Assembly (NCBI GenBank): GCA_029865675.1
Contig: JARXAU010000041.1
Coordinates: 1 to 13,403, forward strand
Direction: 5' to 3'
Length of the DNA: 13,403 nucleotides
From: Rhodoferax sp.
GTDB taxonomy: Bacteria; Pseudomonadota; Gammaproteobacteria; Burkholderiales; Burkholderiaceae_C
Positions 1-7,924 of this stretch are shown here, in pieces. Within the stretch, counting starts at the first letter, position 1. Each line of letters opens with the position of its first letter. The notes under the pieces are model-generated. The model saw only the letters and a program-made list of their open reading frames with translations. It was not told the origin of the DNA and made no database searches. The position numbers and the translations under genes are program-made.

Positions 1-1
1 G

Positions 2-442
2 TTGTCGCATCGATCCGTTGCGAGGCGGGTCCAAGGCTTCACCCTGTTAGAGCTGCTCGTGGTGATCGTCATCATCGGCATGCTGGCGTCTTACGTAGGC
101 CCCAAGTACTTTGCCCAAATAGGCAAATCCGAGGTGACGGTGGCCAAGGCGCAGCTAGAAGGCCTGTCCAAGGCGATGGACACCCTTCGCATTGACCTGG
201 GCCGCTACCCGACGGCAGAAGAGGGCTTGCGCCCCCTCATGGTCAAGCCCGACAACGCCAACGGCTGGAACGGCCCCTACCTGAAAAAAGACGTGCCGCT
301 GGACCCTTGGGGCCGCGCCTATGTCTACAAAGTGGGCGGCGCCGCGTCTGCCGATGGCGCGGTCAGTGACTACCAAATCATCTCCTTGGGCAAAGACGGC
401 CAGCCCGGGGGCAGTGGCGAAGACGCTGACCTGAGCAACTGA
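2..442 (+). CDS. gspG: GspG, major pseudopilin of a type II secretion-like system
   Basis: This is the major pseudopilin, which is processed by a prepilin peptidase and polymerises into the periplasmic pseudopilus that drives secretion through the secretin. The 146-residue product has a short basic leader ending in Gly12, then the class III signal FTLLELLVVIVIIG with Glu17 at mature position 5. The GRYPTAEEGL segment (67-76), the PLDPWG motif (99-104) and the C-terminal glycine/acidic loop with GGSGEDAD (136-143) are the GspG calcium-site signature. Length fits the family. The TTG at position 2 gives a normal 12-residue leader, but it sits on the window edge, so a start further upstream cannot be excluded. 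It heads the visible cluster, 11 bp before gspF. The family call is firm; only the exact start is open. Confidence 0.93.
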   Translation: MSHRSVARRVQGFTLLELLVVIVIIGMLASYVGPKYFAQIGKSEVTVAKAQLEGLSKAMDTLRIDLGRYPTAEEGLRPLMVKPDNANGWNGPYLKKDVPLDPWGRAYVYKVGGAASADGAVSDYQIISLGKDGQPGGSGEDADLSN

Positions 443-444
443 GG
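441..444 (+). promoter_or_regulatory. Shine-Dalgarno supporting the GTG start of gspF
   Basis: GAGG overlaps the gspG stop codon and lies nine bases before the GTG at 454. It supports this GTG as the gspF start, because no ATG occurs in frame close by. Confidence 0.5.
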
Positions 445-453
445 TCGCCTGCC

Positions 454-1665
454 GTGAAGTACCAGGCACGCGCCCTTACCGCTGATCATGCCGTTGTGCA
501 GTGGGAATTTGACGCGCGCGACCGCGCCGACGCCCAAGCCCAGGTGCAAGAGCGCGGGCTTTACTTGGTGCGCTTGGAGGGTGCCGATGTGCCAGGCACG
601 GGGCTCTGGGGGCGTTTGCAAGGCGCGCTGGCGCGCCGAGGCTCACCGCTGCCGCTGGTCATGTTCAGCCAAGAGCTGCTGGCGCTTTTGCAAGCCGGCT
701 TGGGGCTGGTGGAGGGTCTAGAAGCCCTGCTAGAAAAAGAAACCCAGCCTGCCTTGCGGCACATCCTGTCGGGGCTGCTGCAGGCCCTGCGCGACGGGCG
801 GCGCCTGTCTAGCGCCATGGCCGAGCAATCGCGCCATTTCCCCCCGCTCTACATCGGCCTGGTGCGTGCGTCGGAGGGCACCAGCAGCCTGCCGCAGGCC
901 CTGGAGCGTTTTATCACCTACCAGCAACGCATTGACGCGGTGCGGGCCAAGGTGGTGAGCGCCGCCATTTACCCGGCGATTTTGATCAGCGTGGGCACCT
1001 TGGTCAGCCTGTTTTTAATGGTCTACGTGGTGCCACGCTTTGCCGAGGTGTACCAAGGAGCCGGGCGTCAAATGCCTTGGTTGTCCCAGCAAATGCTGGG
1101 CTTGAGCGCGCTGCTGACCGACCACCTGGGCGTGTTGTTGGCCTTGGGCCTGGCCGTGCTGCTGGGCTTTGCGGCATCGGCCAAGAAGTTCCAGGCTGCG
1201 GGCGGCTGGATGGGCCTGCTGACCCGCCTGCCCGGTGTGGGCGAGCGGGTGCGGGTGTACGAGCTTTCGCGCCTGTACATGACGCTGGGCCTGTTGCTTG
1301 AAGGCGGTATTTCGCTGGTCTCGGCCATGGAAACCGTGGACTCGGTGGTCTCGCCCGCAGTGGCGCAGCGCTTGCGCCAGGCCAGCGCCCAGGTGCAAAC
1401 CGGCGCGCCAGTGTCGCTGGCCTTTGCCGCGCAAAACCTGACTACACCCATCTCCCTGCGCATGCTGGCCGTGGGCGAGCGCTCGGGCGACCTCGGTGGC
1501 ATGCTACGCCAGTCGGCCGCGTTTTACGACGGCGAGATCACCCGCTGGATCGACCGCTTTATGCGCAGTTTTGAGCCGCTGTTAATGACCGCTATTGGCC
1601 TGGTGGTCGGCGTCATCGTGGTGCTTTTGTATATGCCTATTTTTGATTTGGCGGGGTCTTTTTAG
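454..1665 (+). CDS. gspF: GspF, inner-membrane platform protein (PilC/GspF family)
   Basis: This polytopic inner-membrane protein couples the cytoplasmic ATPase to pseudopilus assembly. The 403 residues match the usual family length. Two T2SSF-type cytoplasmic helical domains can be seen, around residues 71-194 and 274-396. Each opens with the repeated pattern of a leucine-rich helix followed by L-x-x-G-x-x-L (for example ELLALLQAGLGLVEGLEAL and MTLGLLLEGGISLVSAME). Transmembrane segments lie near 168-193 and 222-243, and at the C-terminus near 374-396. The motif VGERSGDL (340-347) is typical of the second domain. The start is GTG at 454, preceded by GAGG. It lies between the GspG and GspE genes, and its TAG stop shares one base with the gspE GTG. 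Nothing appears broken. Confidence 0.95.
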   Translation: MKYQARALTADHAVVQWEFDARDRADAQAQVQERGLYLVRLEGADVPGTGLWGRLQGALARRGSPLPLVMFSQELLALLQAGLGLVEGLEALLEKETQPALRHILSGLLQALRDGRRLSSAMAEQSRHFPPLYIGLVRASEGTSSLPQALERFITYQQRIDAVRAKVVSAAIYPAILISVGTLVSLFLMVYVVPRFAEVYQGAGRQMPWLSQQMLGLSALLTDHLGVLLALGLAVLLGFAASAKKFQAAGGWMGLLTRLPGVGERVRVYELSRLYMTLGLLLEGGISLVSAMETVDSVVSPAVAQRLRQASAQVQTGAPVSLAFAAQNLTTPISLRMLAVGERSGDLGGMLRQSAAFYDGEITRWIDRFMRSFEPLLMTAIGLVVGVIVVLLYMPIFDLAGSF

Positions 1666-3377
1666 TGGCCAGCGTCAAACGTGCTTACGCCCTGCCCGAC
1701 GCCGCCGCGCTGCGCCAGGTCTACGCCCAAGCGCGCAGCCAAGGGCGCAGCGCCAGCAGCGCGCTCACGGGTTTGGCAGCGCCCGGCACGGGCGACGCGC
1801 GCACCGTGGTGCGCCAGGTAGGCGCTTTGCTGGACATGGAGGTGGTCGAAACTGCGCAGCTGTTTGCTTGCAGCCCCGCCCTGGCCGTGCTGCCGCTGGC
1901 TACGGCGCTGCGTCGGCACTGCGTGGTGGTGCAGGTGCCCGCCTCTGGCGCGCTACAGGCGGTGGTGGCCGACCCGTTTGATGCGGATTTGATGGCCTGG
2001 CTGCAATCCTTGGCCCAAGCGCCGCTGGGCTTTGCGCTGGCCTTGCAAGAAGACATCGCGGCCTACCTGGTCAAGCTGGAAGAGGGCGCGCGTGCCACCG
2101 ACGGCCTGGGTCAGCACCCCGACGACACTTCTGCAGCCGACGCCCAACGCGAAAAGCGGGCGGCGTCCAGCCTGTCGCTCTCTGCGGTGGGCGAGTCGGC
2201 CAGCCCGGCGGTCAAACTGGTCAACTCGATTCTTTACGACGCCCTCAAGGCCGGTGCCTCGGACATTCATATCGAATCCACCGCTTCGGGGCTGAGTGTG
2301 AAGTTCCGAATTGACGGCGTGCTCGACCATGCGCTCACGGTGCAGGGCGTGGAGCTGGCCGAATACGTGATTTCGCGCCTGAAGGTGGTGGCCGAGCTCG
2401 ATATCTCGGAGCGCCGTGTGCCGCAAGACGGCAGCTTTATGGTGTCTGACGCCGACCGCGATATTGACCTGCGCCTGTCCATCATGCCCAGCATCCACGG
2501 CGAAGACGCCGTCATCCGCGTGCTCGACAAGCGCGCCATGATTGAGACCTATGGTTCGCTGTCCTTGGACGCCTTGGGCTTTGACCAGGCTTCGCTGGCC
2601 GTGCTGCGCCGCTTGGCCCAAGAGCCCTACGGCATGCTACTGGTCACTGGCCCCACCGGCTCGGGAAAAACCACCACGCTGTACGGCGCGCTGACTGAAA
2701 TCCACGACGGGCGCAGCAAAATCATCACCATCGAAGACCCGGTGGAATATCAGCTGCCTGGCGTGCTGCAAATCCCCGTCAATGAGAAAAAAGGCCTGAC
2801 CTTTGCCAAAGGTCTGCGCTCCATCCTGCGCCACGACCCGGACAAAATCATGGTCGGCGAGATCCGCGACAACGAGACTGCCGAGATTGCGGTGCAGTCG
2901 GCGCTTACCGGCCACCTGGTGCTGACCACGGTGCATGCCAACAATGTGTTTGATGTGCTGGGGCGCTTTGTGCACATGGGCATTGACCCCTATTCTTTTG
3001 TGTCGGCGCTCAACGGCATTTGGGCCCAGCGCCTGCTGCGCGTCAACTGCCCGCACTGCAGCGTGGCGCACAGCCCCAGCGCCCAGGAATGCGAGAGCGC
3101 CGGTTTGGCGCCTGGCGACAGCTCCGCCATCTGGAAAGCGGGCCGTGGCTGCGGCGACTGCCGGGGCACCGGCTACAAAGGCCGGCGCGCGATAGCCGAA
3201 ATTTTGCTGCTCAATGACGAGCTGCGCGAGCTGATTATTGAAAAAGCGCCGATCCGCAAAATCAAAGAAACCGCGCACCGCCAAGGCACGCGCAGTTTGC
3301 GCGACGCGGCCATGGCCTTGGCTCGCCGAGGCGAGACCACGTTGGCCGAAGTGAACCGGGTAACGCTCAATGCCTAG
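1665..3377 (+). CDS. gspE: GspE, type II secretion/type IV pilus assembly ATPase
   Basis: This cytoplasmic hexameric ATPase powers pseudopilus extension through GspF. In the 570-residue product a divergent N-terminal domain (about 1-165) is followed by the catalytic core. Visible motifs are Walker A GPTGSGKT (329-336), the Asp box IITIEDPVEYQ (353-363), the Walker B region IMVGEIRD (395-402) and the His box TGHLVLTTVHAN (415-426). A tetracysteine zinc site follows, Cys462-x2-Cys465 and Cys496-x2-Cys499, with 30 residues between the pairs. This arrangement is characteristic of GspE and PilB-type enzymes and argues against a PilT retraction ATPase. All catalytic motifs are intact. The start is GTG at 1665, overlapping the gspF stop (TAGTG), with GGCGGGG upstream. 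It overlaps the next gene by 8 bases. No separate retraction ATPase gene is present in the window. Confidence 0.96.
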   Translation: MASVKRAYALPDAAALRQVYAQARSQGRSASSALTGLAAPGTGDARTVVRQVGALLDMEVVETAQLFACSPALAVLPLATALRRHCVVVQVPASGALQAVVADPFDADLMAWLQSLAQAPLGFALALQEDIAAYLVKLEEGARATDGLGQHPDDTSAADAQREKRAASSLSLSAVGESASPAVKLVNSILYDALKAGASDIHIESTASGLSVKFRIDGVLDHALTVQGVELAEYVISRLKVVAELDISERRVPQDGSFMVSDADRDIDLRLSIMPSIHGEDAVIRVLDKRAMIETYGSLSLDALGFDQASLAVLRRLAQEPYGMLLVTGPTGSGKTTTLYGALTEIHDGRSKIITIEDPVEYQLPGVLQIPVNEKKGLTFAKGLRSILRHDPDKIMVGEIRDNETAEIAVQSALTGHLVLTTVHANNVFDVLGRFVHMGIDPYSFVSALNGIWAQRLLRVNCPHCSVAHSPSAQECESAGLAPGDSSAIWKAGRGCGDCRGTGYKGRRAIAEILLLNDELRELIIEKAPIRKIKETAHRQGTRSLRDAAMALARRGETTLAEVNRVTLNA

Positions 3378-4191
3378 CGCAATAGGCCTGCGCTTTGCCC
3401 TGAGCCTGGGGCCGCACGGTGCGCAGTTGGCGCTGCGCAGCGGCCTGTGGCGCCCGCGCTTTGAGCTGCTGGAGTCGCTGGTGTGGCCCGCGCAGACGGG
3501 CGAGGCGCAGCGCGCTGCCCATCTCCCACCCACGCTGGACGCCCTTCTGCTGCGCCACGCGGTAGCAGGCAGCGCGCTAGAGGTGCTGGTGGCCGACGTG
3601 TGGGCCCCCAGCGCCAGCGTGCAGCCGCCGGCCAAGGGCGCCACCTTGGCCGACTTGCAGGCGGCTACCGCGCTGCGCTTGCGCGCGGTCACCGACGCAG
3701 CCAGCGGATGGGAGTGCGCCAGCGAGCCGCGGGTGGGCGGCCCATTTATGGCCAGTGCGCTGCGCAGTGGCGTGCTGGACCTGCTGCGCGATCAGTGCCA
3801 ACGCCACCGCTTGCACTTGGTGTCGGTGCAGCCTCTGTTTGCTGCCGTGTGGAACCACTGGCATGGCGCATTGGCACCGGGTCAATGGCTGGGTATCTGC
3901 AGTGCCGGTGTGCTGACCTTGTGTGTGGCACCCAAACGCCATGTAGCGCACGTGCGGCGGCTGGACTTTGCGGCGGCGCACGCCCAAGAGCCCCGCTGGC
4001 CTTTGGATGCGGCAAAGCGAGAAGGCCTGCGCCTGGGTGTGGCAGCACCGAGCGCGCTGGTTCTGTGTGGCGCGGTTCCCGCGCCGTGGCGGAACCCGGT
4101 GCCTGCGGCGCTTGGCGCGCGGCGCGGACCCTCCGCCGCCTATCTGGGGTCGGTGGGCGACGCCTTGGGCTTGTGGGGTCTGCAGCCATGA
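3370..4191 (+). CDS. Degenerate PilM/GspL-like cytoplasmic protein, assigned mainly by position
   Basis: The 273-residue protein has no signal peptide or membrane segment. Its N-terminus, ALSLGPHGAQLALRSG (10-25), resembles the first strand-turn of actin-like PilM/GspL proteins. The acidic residue expected in the phosphate-1 loop (D-x-G) is absent, and no other clear ATP-binding motif is visible. Alanine and leucine are abundant. Its place after the ATPase and before PilN-, PilO- and PilP-like genes is where pilM sits in type IV pilus and MSHA-type loci. The likely role is therefore the cytoplasmic part of the inner-membrane assembly platform, docking the ATPase to the PilN-like protein. It overlaps gspE by 8 bases and the next gene by 4 (ATGA). 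The function is inferred from context; it could also be an unrelated accessory protein. Confidence 0.55.
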   Translation: MPSAIGLRFALSLGPHGAQLALRSGLWRPRFELLESLVWPAQTGEAQRAAHLPPTLDALLLRHAVAGSALEVLVADVWAPSASVQPPAKGATLADLQAATALRLRAVTDAASGWECASEPRVGGPFMASALRSGVLDLLRDQCQRHRLHLVSVQPLFAAVWNHWHGALAPGQWLGICSAGVLTLCVAPKRHVAHVRRLDFAAAHAQEPRWPLDAAKREGLRLGVAAPSALVLCGAVPAPWRNPVPAALGARRGPSAAYLGSVGDALGLWGLQP

Positions 4192-4781
4192 ACCGCCTGG
4201 AACTGGACTTTGCGCCCCGCAGCGCCCGCTATTGGTGGGCACGCGCGGGTGTGGTTTTGCGTGTGGCGCTGCTGGTGCCTGCGCTGGTGCTGGCTGCAGG
4301 TCTGTGGTGGGCTATGGCGCTGCATACGGAGCGGCTGCAGTTGCAAGCGGCTATGCCACGCGCCCAAGCGCTTGCCGCGCAGGCCCTGCCGGAGCGCACG
4401 GCCCAAAGCACCAAAGGCGCACAGGCCCCGGACGCAGCGCAGACCCAAGCCATGAACCAAGCGCTGCTCGCGCTCAACCGCCCTTGGTCTGCGCTGTGGG
4501 ACGCGCTGGAGCGGGTGTCCAACGCGCCGGGCGTGCAGGTGGCCATTTTGGAAATGCGCCCCGACGCGGCTGTGGTGGACCCAAGCGTCGGCGCAACGCA
4601 GGGTTTGCGCCTGCTGGCCGAGTCCAAGAGCAGCGCCCAGATGCTGGGCTTTATGCGGCAGTTACGGGCCGAGCCGTTTTTTGAGTCGGCGGTCTTGATC
4701 TCTCACCAAGTGAACGCGCAGGACCCCAACCAGCCCCTGCGCTTTGAAGTGACCCTGCGCTGGGCGCAGGCCGGCCCATGA
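4188..4781 (+). CDS. PilN-like (GspL C-terminal-like) inner-membrane assembly protein
   Basis: The 197-residue product has a short cytoplasmic N-terminus opening with MNRLELDFAP, one transmembrane helix around 23-44, a helical periplasmic stretch and a small alpha/beta C-terminal domain (about 95-195). This is the bitopic layout of PilN and of the GspL periplasmic part. In those systems the protein links a PilM-type cytoplasmic partner to a PilO-type periplasmic partner. The ATG at 4188 overlaps the upstream stop as ATGA. The reading frame stays open upstream to 3483, but that part lies wholly inside the preceding gene and is not expected to be translated. The stop also overlaps the next ATG, which fits coupled synthesis of a complex. 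Sequence similarity to textbook PilN is weak, so the call rests on topology and order. Confidence 0.72.
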   Translation: MNRLELDFAPRSARYWWARAGVVLRVALLVPALVLAAGLWWAMALHTERLQLQAAMPRAQALAAQALPERTAQSTKGAQAPDAAQTQAMNQALLALNRPWSALWDALERVSNAPGVQVAILEMRPDAAVVDPSVGATQGLRLLAESKSSAQMLGFMRQLRAEPFFESAVLISHQVNAQDPNQPLRFEVTLRWAQAGP

Positions 4782-5410
4782 GCCGTCTACCCCACCCCCC
4801 CATGGGCTTGCGCCTGGTGCTGCAAGACGCCTTGCTGCGTGCCGGCCGCGCCAGCCCCTTGTTGTGGCTGGCCGTAGCCCTGTGGCTGGCCGTGCCCGCG
4901 CTGGCCGCCCTGGTGCTGGTGCCGCAGTACGCCGCGCGCGCAGAAGACCAACAGGCCCTGCAAACGGCACAAAACGCCCAGGCGCAGCGGGCCCAAGCGG
5001 CACAGGACCGTCGCGCGGCAGGCCTGGCGCAGCCCCTGTCGCAGAGCGAAAGCAGCCAACGCAACGCGGCGCAGTTCAAGGCCCTGTTGGCGCAGGCACC
5101 GCTGCCCGAGGACGCGCAAAAAACCCTGTTTGCCCTGGCCAAGCGCTGGGAGCTGGAGCTGCCGCAAGGCCAGTACAAGCAGGCTTGTGACGACAGTGGC
5201 ACCTGGTGCAGCTACCGCATGCAGCTGCCGGTGGCCGGGGCTTACCCGGCGGTGCGTGGCTTTGTGCAAGAGGCCTTGTACACCCTGCCCAGCTTGGCAC
5301 TGGACGGTGCGGCCTTCAAGCGCGACGCCGCTGGCACCGACGCGCTGGAAGTGGCCTTGCGTTGGACGCTCTACCAAGCCCCCAAACCCGCTGGTGGAGT
5401 GACGCCATGA
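4778..5410 (+). CDS. PilO/GspM-like inner-membrane assembly protein
   Basis: This 210-residue bitopic protein has a transmembrane helix near 27-50, an alanine/glutamine-rich predicted coiled coil (about 52-100) and a C-terminal domain (about 105-205) of the ferredoxin-like kind found in PilO and GspM. The conserved-looking block from 150 to 180 reads as YRMQLPVAGAYPAVRGFVQ followed by a leucine-rich helix, typical of PilO-type proteins. Two periplasmic cysteines in CDDSGTWC could form a disulfide. In related machines PilO pairs with PilN and positions the secretin-binding PilP. The ATG at 4778 overlaps the previous stop and the stop overlaps the next ATG, so three consecutive assembly genes are coupled by ATGA junctions. 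It could equally be named GspM; the two families share a fold. Confidence 0.72.
   Translation: MSRLPHPPMGLRLVLQDALLRAGRASPLLWLAVALWLAVPALAALVLVPQYAARAEDQQALQTAQNAQAQRAQAAQDRRAAGLAQPLSQSESSQRNAAQFKALLAQAPLPEDAQKTLFALAKRWELELPQGQYKQACDDSGTWCSYRMQLPVAGAYPAVRGFVQEALYTLPSLALDGAAFKRDAAGTDALEVALRWTLYQAPKPAGGVTP
5396..5399 (+). promoter_or_regulatory. Shine-Dalgarno for the PilP-like gene
   Basis: GGAG within GGTGGAGTG lies seven bases before the ATG at 5407. It fixes that ATG as the start, although the frame is open back to 5206 inside the preceding gene. Confidence 0.55.
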
Positions 5411-5964
5411 CGGTTCGCCAAGTTGTTGGTTTGGTTGCGCTGCTGGTGTCAGGCTGGTTGGCATTTTTTGCCGACAAAACGCCCAGCAGCGATGCAGACC
5501 TGCTGGCGCCCACCCGCGCCACGGCTGCCAGCCCCAGCGCTGCTGCGCCTGCGCGAGATGCCGTGAGGGAAACCGGTGCCCCCCCAGGACCGAAAAATGC
5601 AAAACCAGCGCCCCCCGCCCCGGCGACCGTGCTGGCACTGGCCGAACGCCCTCGCGGCCCGAAGCCCGACGCAGAGCACCCCGGCGCCCCGGCTTTTGGC
5701 GCGCGGTCTTGGGCCCCACTGCCGCCACCACCACCGCCACCGGCGCCGCCGCGCGCACCGCCGCTGCCCTTTTCCGTTTTGGGAAAGCAGTTGCAGGCGG
5801 GCGCGTGGCAGGTGTATCTGGCCTTGGGCGAAGACACGCGGGTGGCGCGTGCGGCTGCCGTGATAGACGGCAAGTACCGCGTGGAGTCCATCGCGCCCCC
5901 TCTGATCGTATTTACCTACCTGCCGCTCAATGAGCGCCAAACCCTCGATATTGGAGCGCCCTAG
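5407..5964 (+). CDS. PilP/GspC-like periplasmic linker protein ('secretion system X' type)
   Basis: The 185-residue product has an N-terminal membrane anchor (about 6-21), a long Pro/Ala-rich periplasmic linker (about 35-120) that includes seven consecutive prolines near 104-110, and a compact C-terminal beta domain (about 121-183). The C-terminal domain begins PLPFSVLGKQ and ends near the block FTYLPLNERQTL. This is the homology-region fold of PilP and GspC, which contacts the secretin N-terminal domains. Proteins with this C-terminal signature are deposited in Burkholderiales under the odd name 'secretion system X translation initiation factor'; there is no sign here of a translation factor. 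The ATG at 5407 overlaps the upstream stop. The stop TAG shares a base with the secretin GTG, as expected for a secretin partner. Confidence 0.78.
   Translation: MTVRQVVGLVALLVSGWLAFFADKTPSSDADLLAPTRATAASPSAAAPARDAVRETGAPPGPKNAKPAPPAPATVLALAERPRGPKPDAEHPGAPAFGARSWAPLPPPPPPPAPPRAPPLPFSVLGKQLQAGAWQVYLALGEDTRVARAAAVIDGKYRVESIAPPLIVFTYLPLNERQTLDIGAP
5953..5956 (+). promoter_or_regulatory. Shine-Dalgarno supporting the GTG start of the secretin
   Basis: GGAG inside the end of the PilP-like gene lies seven bases before the GTG at 5964. It favours this GTG over an in-frame TTG at 6015, which would give a shorter signal peptide. Confidence 0.5.
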
Positions 5965-7913
5965 TGAGCCCACGCCCTTACCCTTTGCCCCGGCCCTTGT
6001 GCACGCCGCTGCCCTTGGCCTGTGTTCGTACCGGTGCCGGTGTTGCGCTGGCCGTGGCACTGCTGGGTGCCGGTTGCGCCCTGCCGTCGCCCACCCAAGA
6101 GGGCCGCAGCCTGATGGAGCAAGGCCAAACCGCCGCAGGCCTGGCGGCGCTAGAGGCCCTAGCGCAACGCGAGCCGGACAAGCTCGAATACAAAACCGCC
6201 TTGTTGACCGGCAAGCGGCTGGCGGCGCAGACCTGGATGGCCCAAGCGCAAGCGCGCATCCAGCGCAAAGACTGGGCGGCGGCTGCCGGCCTCTTAGAGC
6301 GGGTGCTGGCACTGTATGCCGATGACGACCTCGCGCGCCAGGCCTTGCAGCGCGTGCGCCAGCAGGAGCGTGTGGCCCAGGTCTTAGAGCTAGGACAGCA
6401 GGCGGCGCAGGCAAAAGACTGGGAATCGGTGCGCAGCCATGCCCAAGCCGCCTTGCGCGACGACGCCCGCAACCTCGACGCTCAAGCCCTGCACACTGTG
6501 GCGCTGGAAAAAATCGCTCTGGCTGCCAACCGCAGCAGCGTGCTGGGCAAGGCCTTTCGGCAACCGATCTCGCTGGAGTTTCGAGAGGCCTCGGTACGGC
6601 AAATTTTGGAGAGTGTGGCGCGCGGCAGCGGCTTGAACTTTGTGCTCGACAAAGACATCAAGCCTGAACTCAAAACCAGCTTGTTGGTGCGCGACACCAC
6701 CATAGAAGAAGCGCTCAATCTGATCTTGGTGAGCAACCAGCTGGAAAAACAGGTGGTTAACGCCAACACCATCATCGTGTTTCCCAACACCCCGGCCAAG
6801 CTCAAAGACTACCAAGAGCTCAGCGTACGCATCTTCCCGCTGATGTTCAGCGAAGCCAAGGCAGTGGGGGCTGCCATCAAAACCCTGTTCAAAGGCCGCG
6901 ATGTGGTGGTGGACGACAAGCTCAACGTCTTGATCGCCCGCGACACGCCCGAGATGCTGGACATGCTGGAGCGCCTAGTGGCTACCTACGACGTGCCCGA
7001 GGCGGAAGTGATGCTGGAGTTGGAGGTACTCGAAGTCGCGCGTGACCGTTTGGAAACCCTGGGTGTTAAATGGCCCACCTCGCTGAGCTTGAATCCCTTG
7101 GCCACCGACGGCGGCGTAGGGCTTACGCTGGCCGATTTGCAAAACCTCAATGCCAGTTCCACCGGCGCAGCTTTGGGCGGCTTGCAGCTTAATGCGCAAA
7201 AAACAGATACCGACGTCAACCTCCTGGCCAACCCACGCATCCGCGTGCTGAACCGCGAAAAAGCCAAAATCATGATTGGCGACAAGATACCGGTGCTCAC
7301 CACCGTCGTCACACCCCAGGGTGGGTCCTCGGAAACTGTGACTTATATGGACGTGGGTCTGAAGCTCGAGGTAGAGCCTGTGATTTACCGGGGCAACGAT
7401 GTCACCATCAAGCTCGGACTTGAAGTGAGCAACGCATTGAATCCCCAGAAAACCGCGCTGGGTTCCACCTACTACACCATCGGCACGCGCAACGCCACCA
7501 CCGTGCTGCGCCTGCACGACGGCGAAAACCAGGTGCTGGCCGGGCTGATCAACAACGAAGACCGCAAGACGGCGGACAAGGTGCCGGGTTTGGGTGAGCT
7601 GCCGGGGCTGAAAAGAATCTTTGGCTCCAGCGCCGACTCGGACAAACGCTCCGAGATTGTGCTGTCCATCACCCCGCGCATAGTGCGCAACAGCCAGCGG
7701 CCGGAAGGGCGCTTTAGCGAGTTTCGCAGCGGTACGGAGAGCCGGGCCTTGGGTGGTGGTGGCTTGGGTGGTTCCAGTGGTGGTCTGGCTGCGGCTGCGG
7801 CACCGGCGGCAGCAGATGCCTCCGCATCGCCGTCTGTCCCTGCAACGCCAGTGGCACCTGCATCCTTGGCAGCACCGGTGGCCAATGCACCGGCTGTTGC
7901 CGACAAACCTTAA
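5964..7913 (+). CDS. Outer-membrane secretin (GspD/PilQ/MshL family), probable lipoprotein
   Basis: This protein forms the outer-membrane gate of the machine. It has 649 residues. A hydrophobic leader ends at LLGAGC (Cys38), a somewhat atypical lipobox with Gly at -3. Helical TPR-like repeats follow (about 48-185), then the STN/N0-type domain (about 200-274), one N1-type domain (about 287-345) and the secretin beta-domain (about 348-575). The secretin signature VPGLGELPGLKRIFG is at 540-554. The tail from about 595 is low-complexity Gly/Ala/Pro. Only one N1-like repeat is visible, whereas classical GspD has N1 to N3, so the layout is closer to type IV pilus or MSHA secretins. The start is GTG at 5964, with GGAG seven bases upstream. 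It follows the PilP-like gene directly and precedes the pseudopilin genes by 11 bp. Confidence 0.94.
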   Translation: MSPRPYPLPRPLCTPLPLACVRTGAGVALAVALLGAGCALPSPTQEGRSLMEQGQTAAGLAALEALAQREPDKLEYKTALLTGKRLAAQTWMAQAQARIQRKDWAAAAGLLERVLALYADDDLARQALQRVRQQERVAQVLELGQQAAQAKDWESVRSHAQAALRDDARNLDAQALHTVALEKIALAANRSSVLGKAFRQPISLEFREASVRQILESVARGSGLNFVLDKDIKPELKTSLLVRDTTIEEALNLILVSNQLEKQVVNANTIIVFPNTPAKLKDYQELSVRIFPLMFSEAKAVGAAIKTLFKGRDVVVDDKLNVLIARDTPEMLDMLERLVATYDVPEAEVMLELEVLEVARDRLETLGVKWPTSLSLNPLATDGGVGLTLADLQNLNASSTGAALGGLQLNAQKTDTDVNLLANPRIRVLNREKAKIMIGDKIPVLTTVVTPQGGSSETVTYMDVGLKLEVEPVIYRGNDVTIKLGLEVSNALNPQKTALGSTYYTIGTRNATTVLRLHDGENQVLAGLINNEDRKTADKVPGLGELPGLKRIFGSSADSDKRSEIVLSITPRIVRNSQRPEGRFSEFRSGTESRALGGGGLGGSSGGLAAAAAPAAADASASPSVPATPVAPASLAAPVANAPAVADKP

Positions 7914-7924
7914 GTTTTTCCCCC

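Noticed and set aside
2637..3692. Open reading frame of 351 codons on the - strand across gspE and the PilM-like gene
   Set aside because: It is antisense to a clear ATPase with all catalytic motifs. Its product is rich in Arg, Ala, Gln and His, typical of shadow frames in GC-rich DNA, and has no recognisable domain.
3483..4187. N-terminal extension of the PilN-like gene
   Set aside because: The frame is open, but it overlaps the upstream gene almost entirely and encodes Arg/Ala/Gly-rich shadow sequence. The ATG at 4188 in an ATGA junction gives a normal PilN topology.
4787..6414. Two long - strand frames (4787-5758 and 5449-6414)
   Set aside because: Both lie opposite the PilO-like, PilP-like and secretin genes. 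Their translations are Arg/Gly/Ala-rich low-complexity mirrors of GC-rich coding sequence.
7875..7919. Stem CCGGTG/CACCGG followed by a run of five T, as a terminator after the secretin
   Set aside because: The stem lies inside the secretin coding region, and the T-run is over 20 bases further on. The pseudopilin genes continue after 11 bp, so a standard terminator is unlikely.
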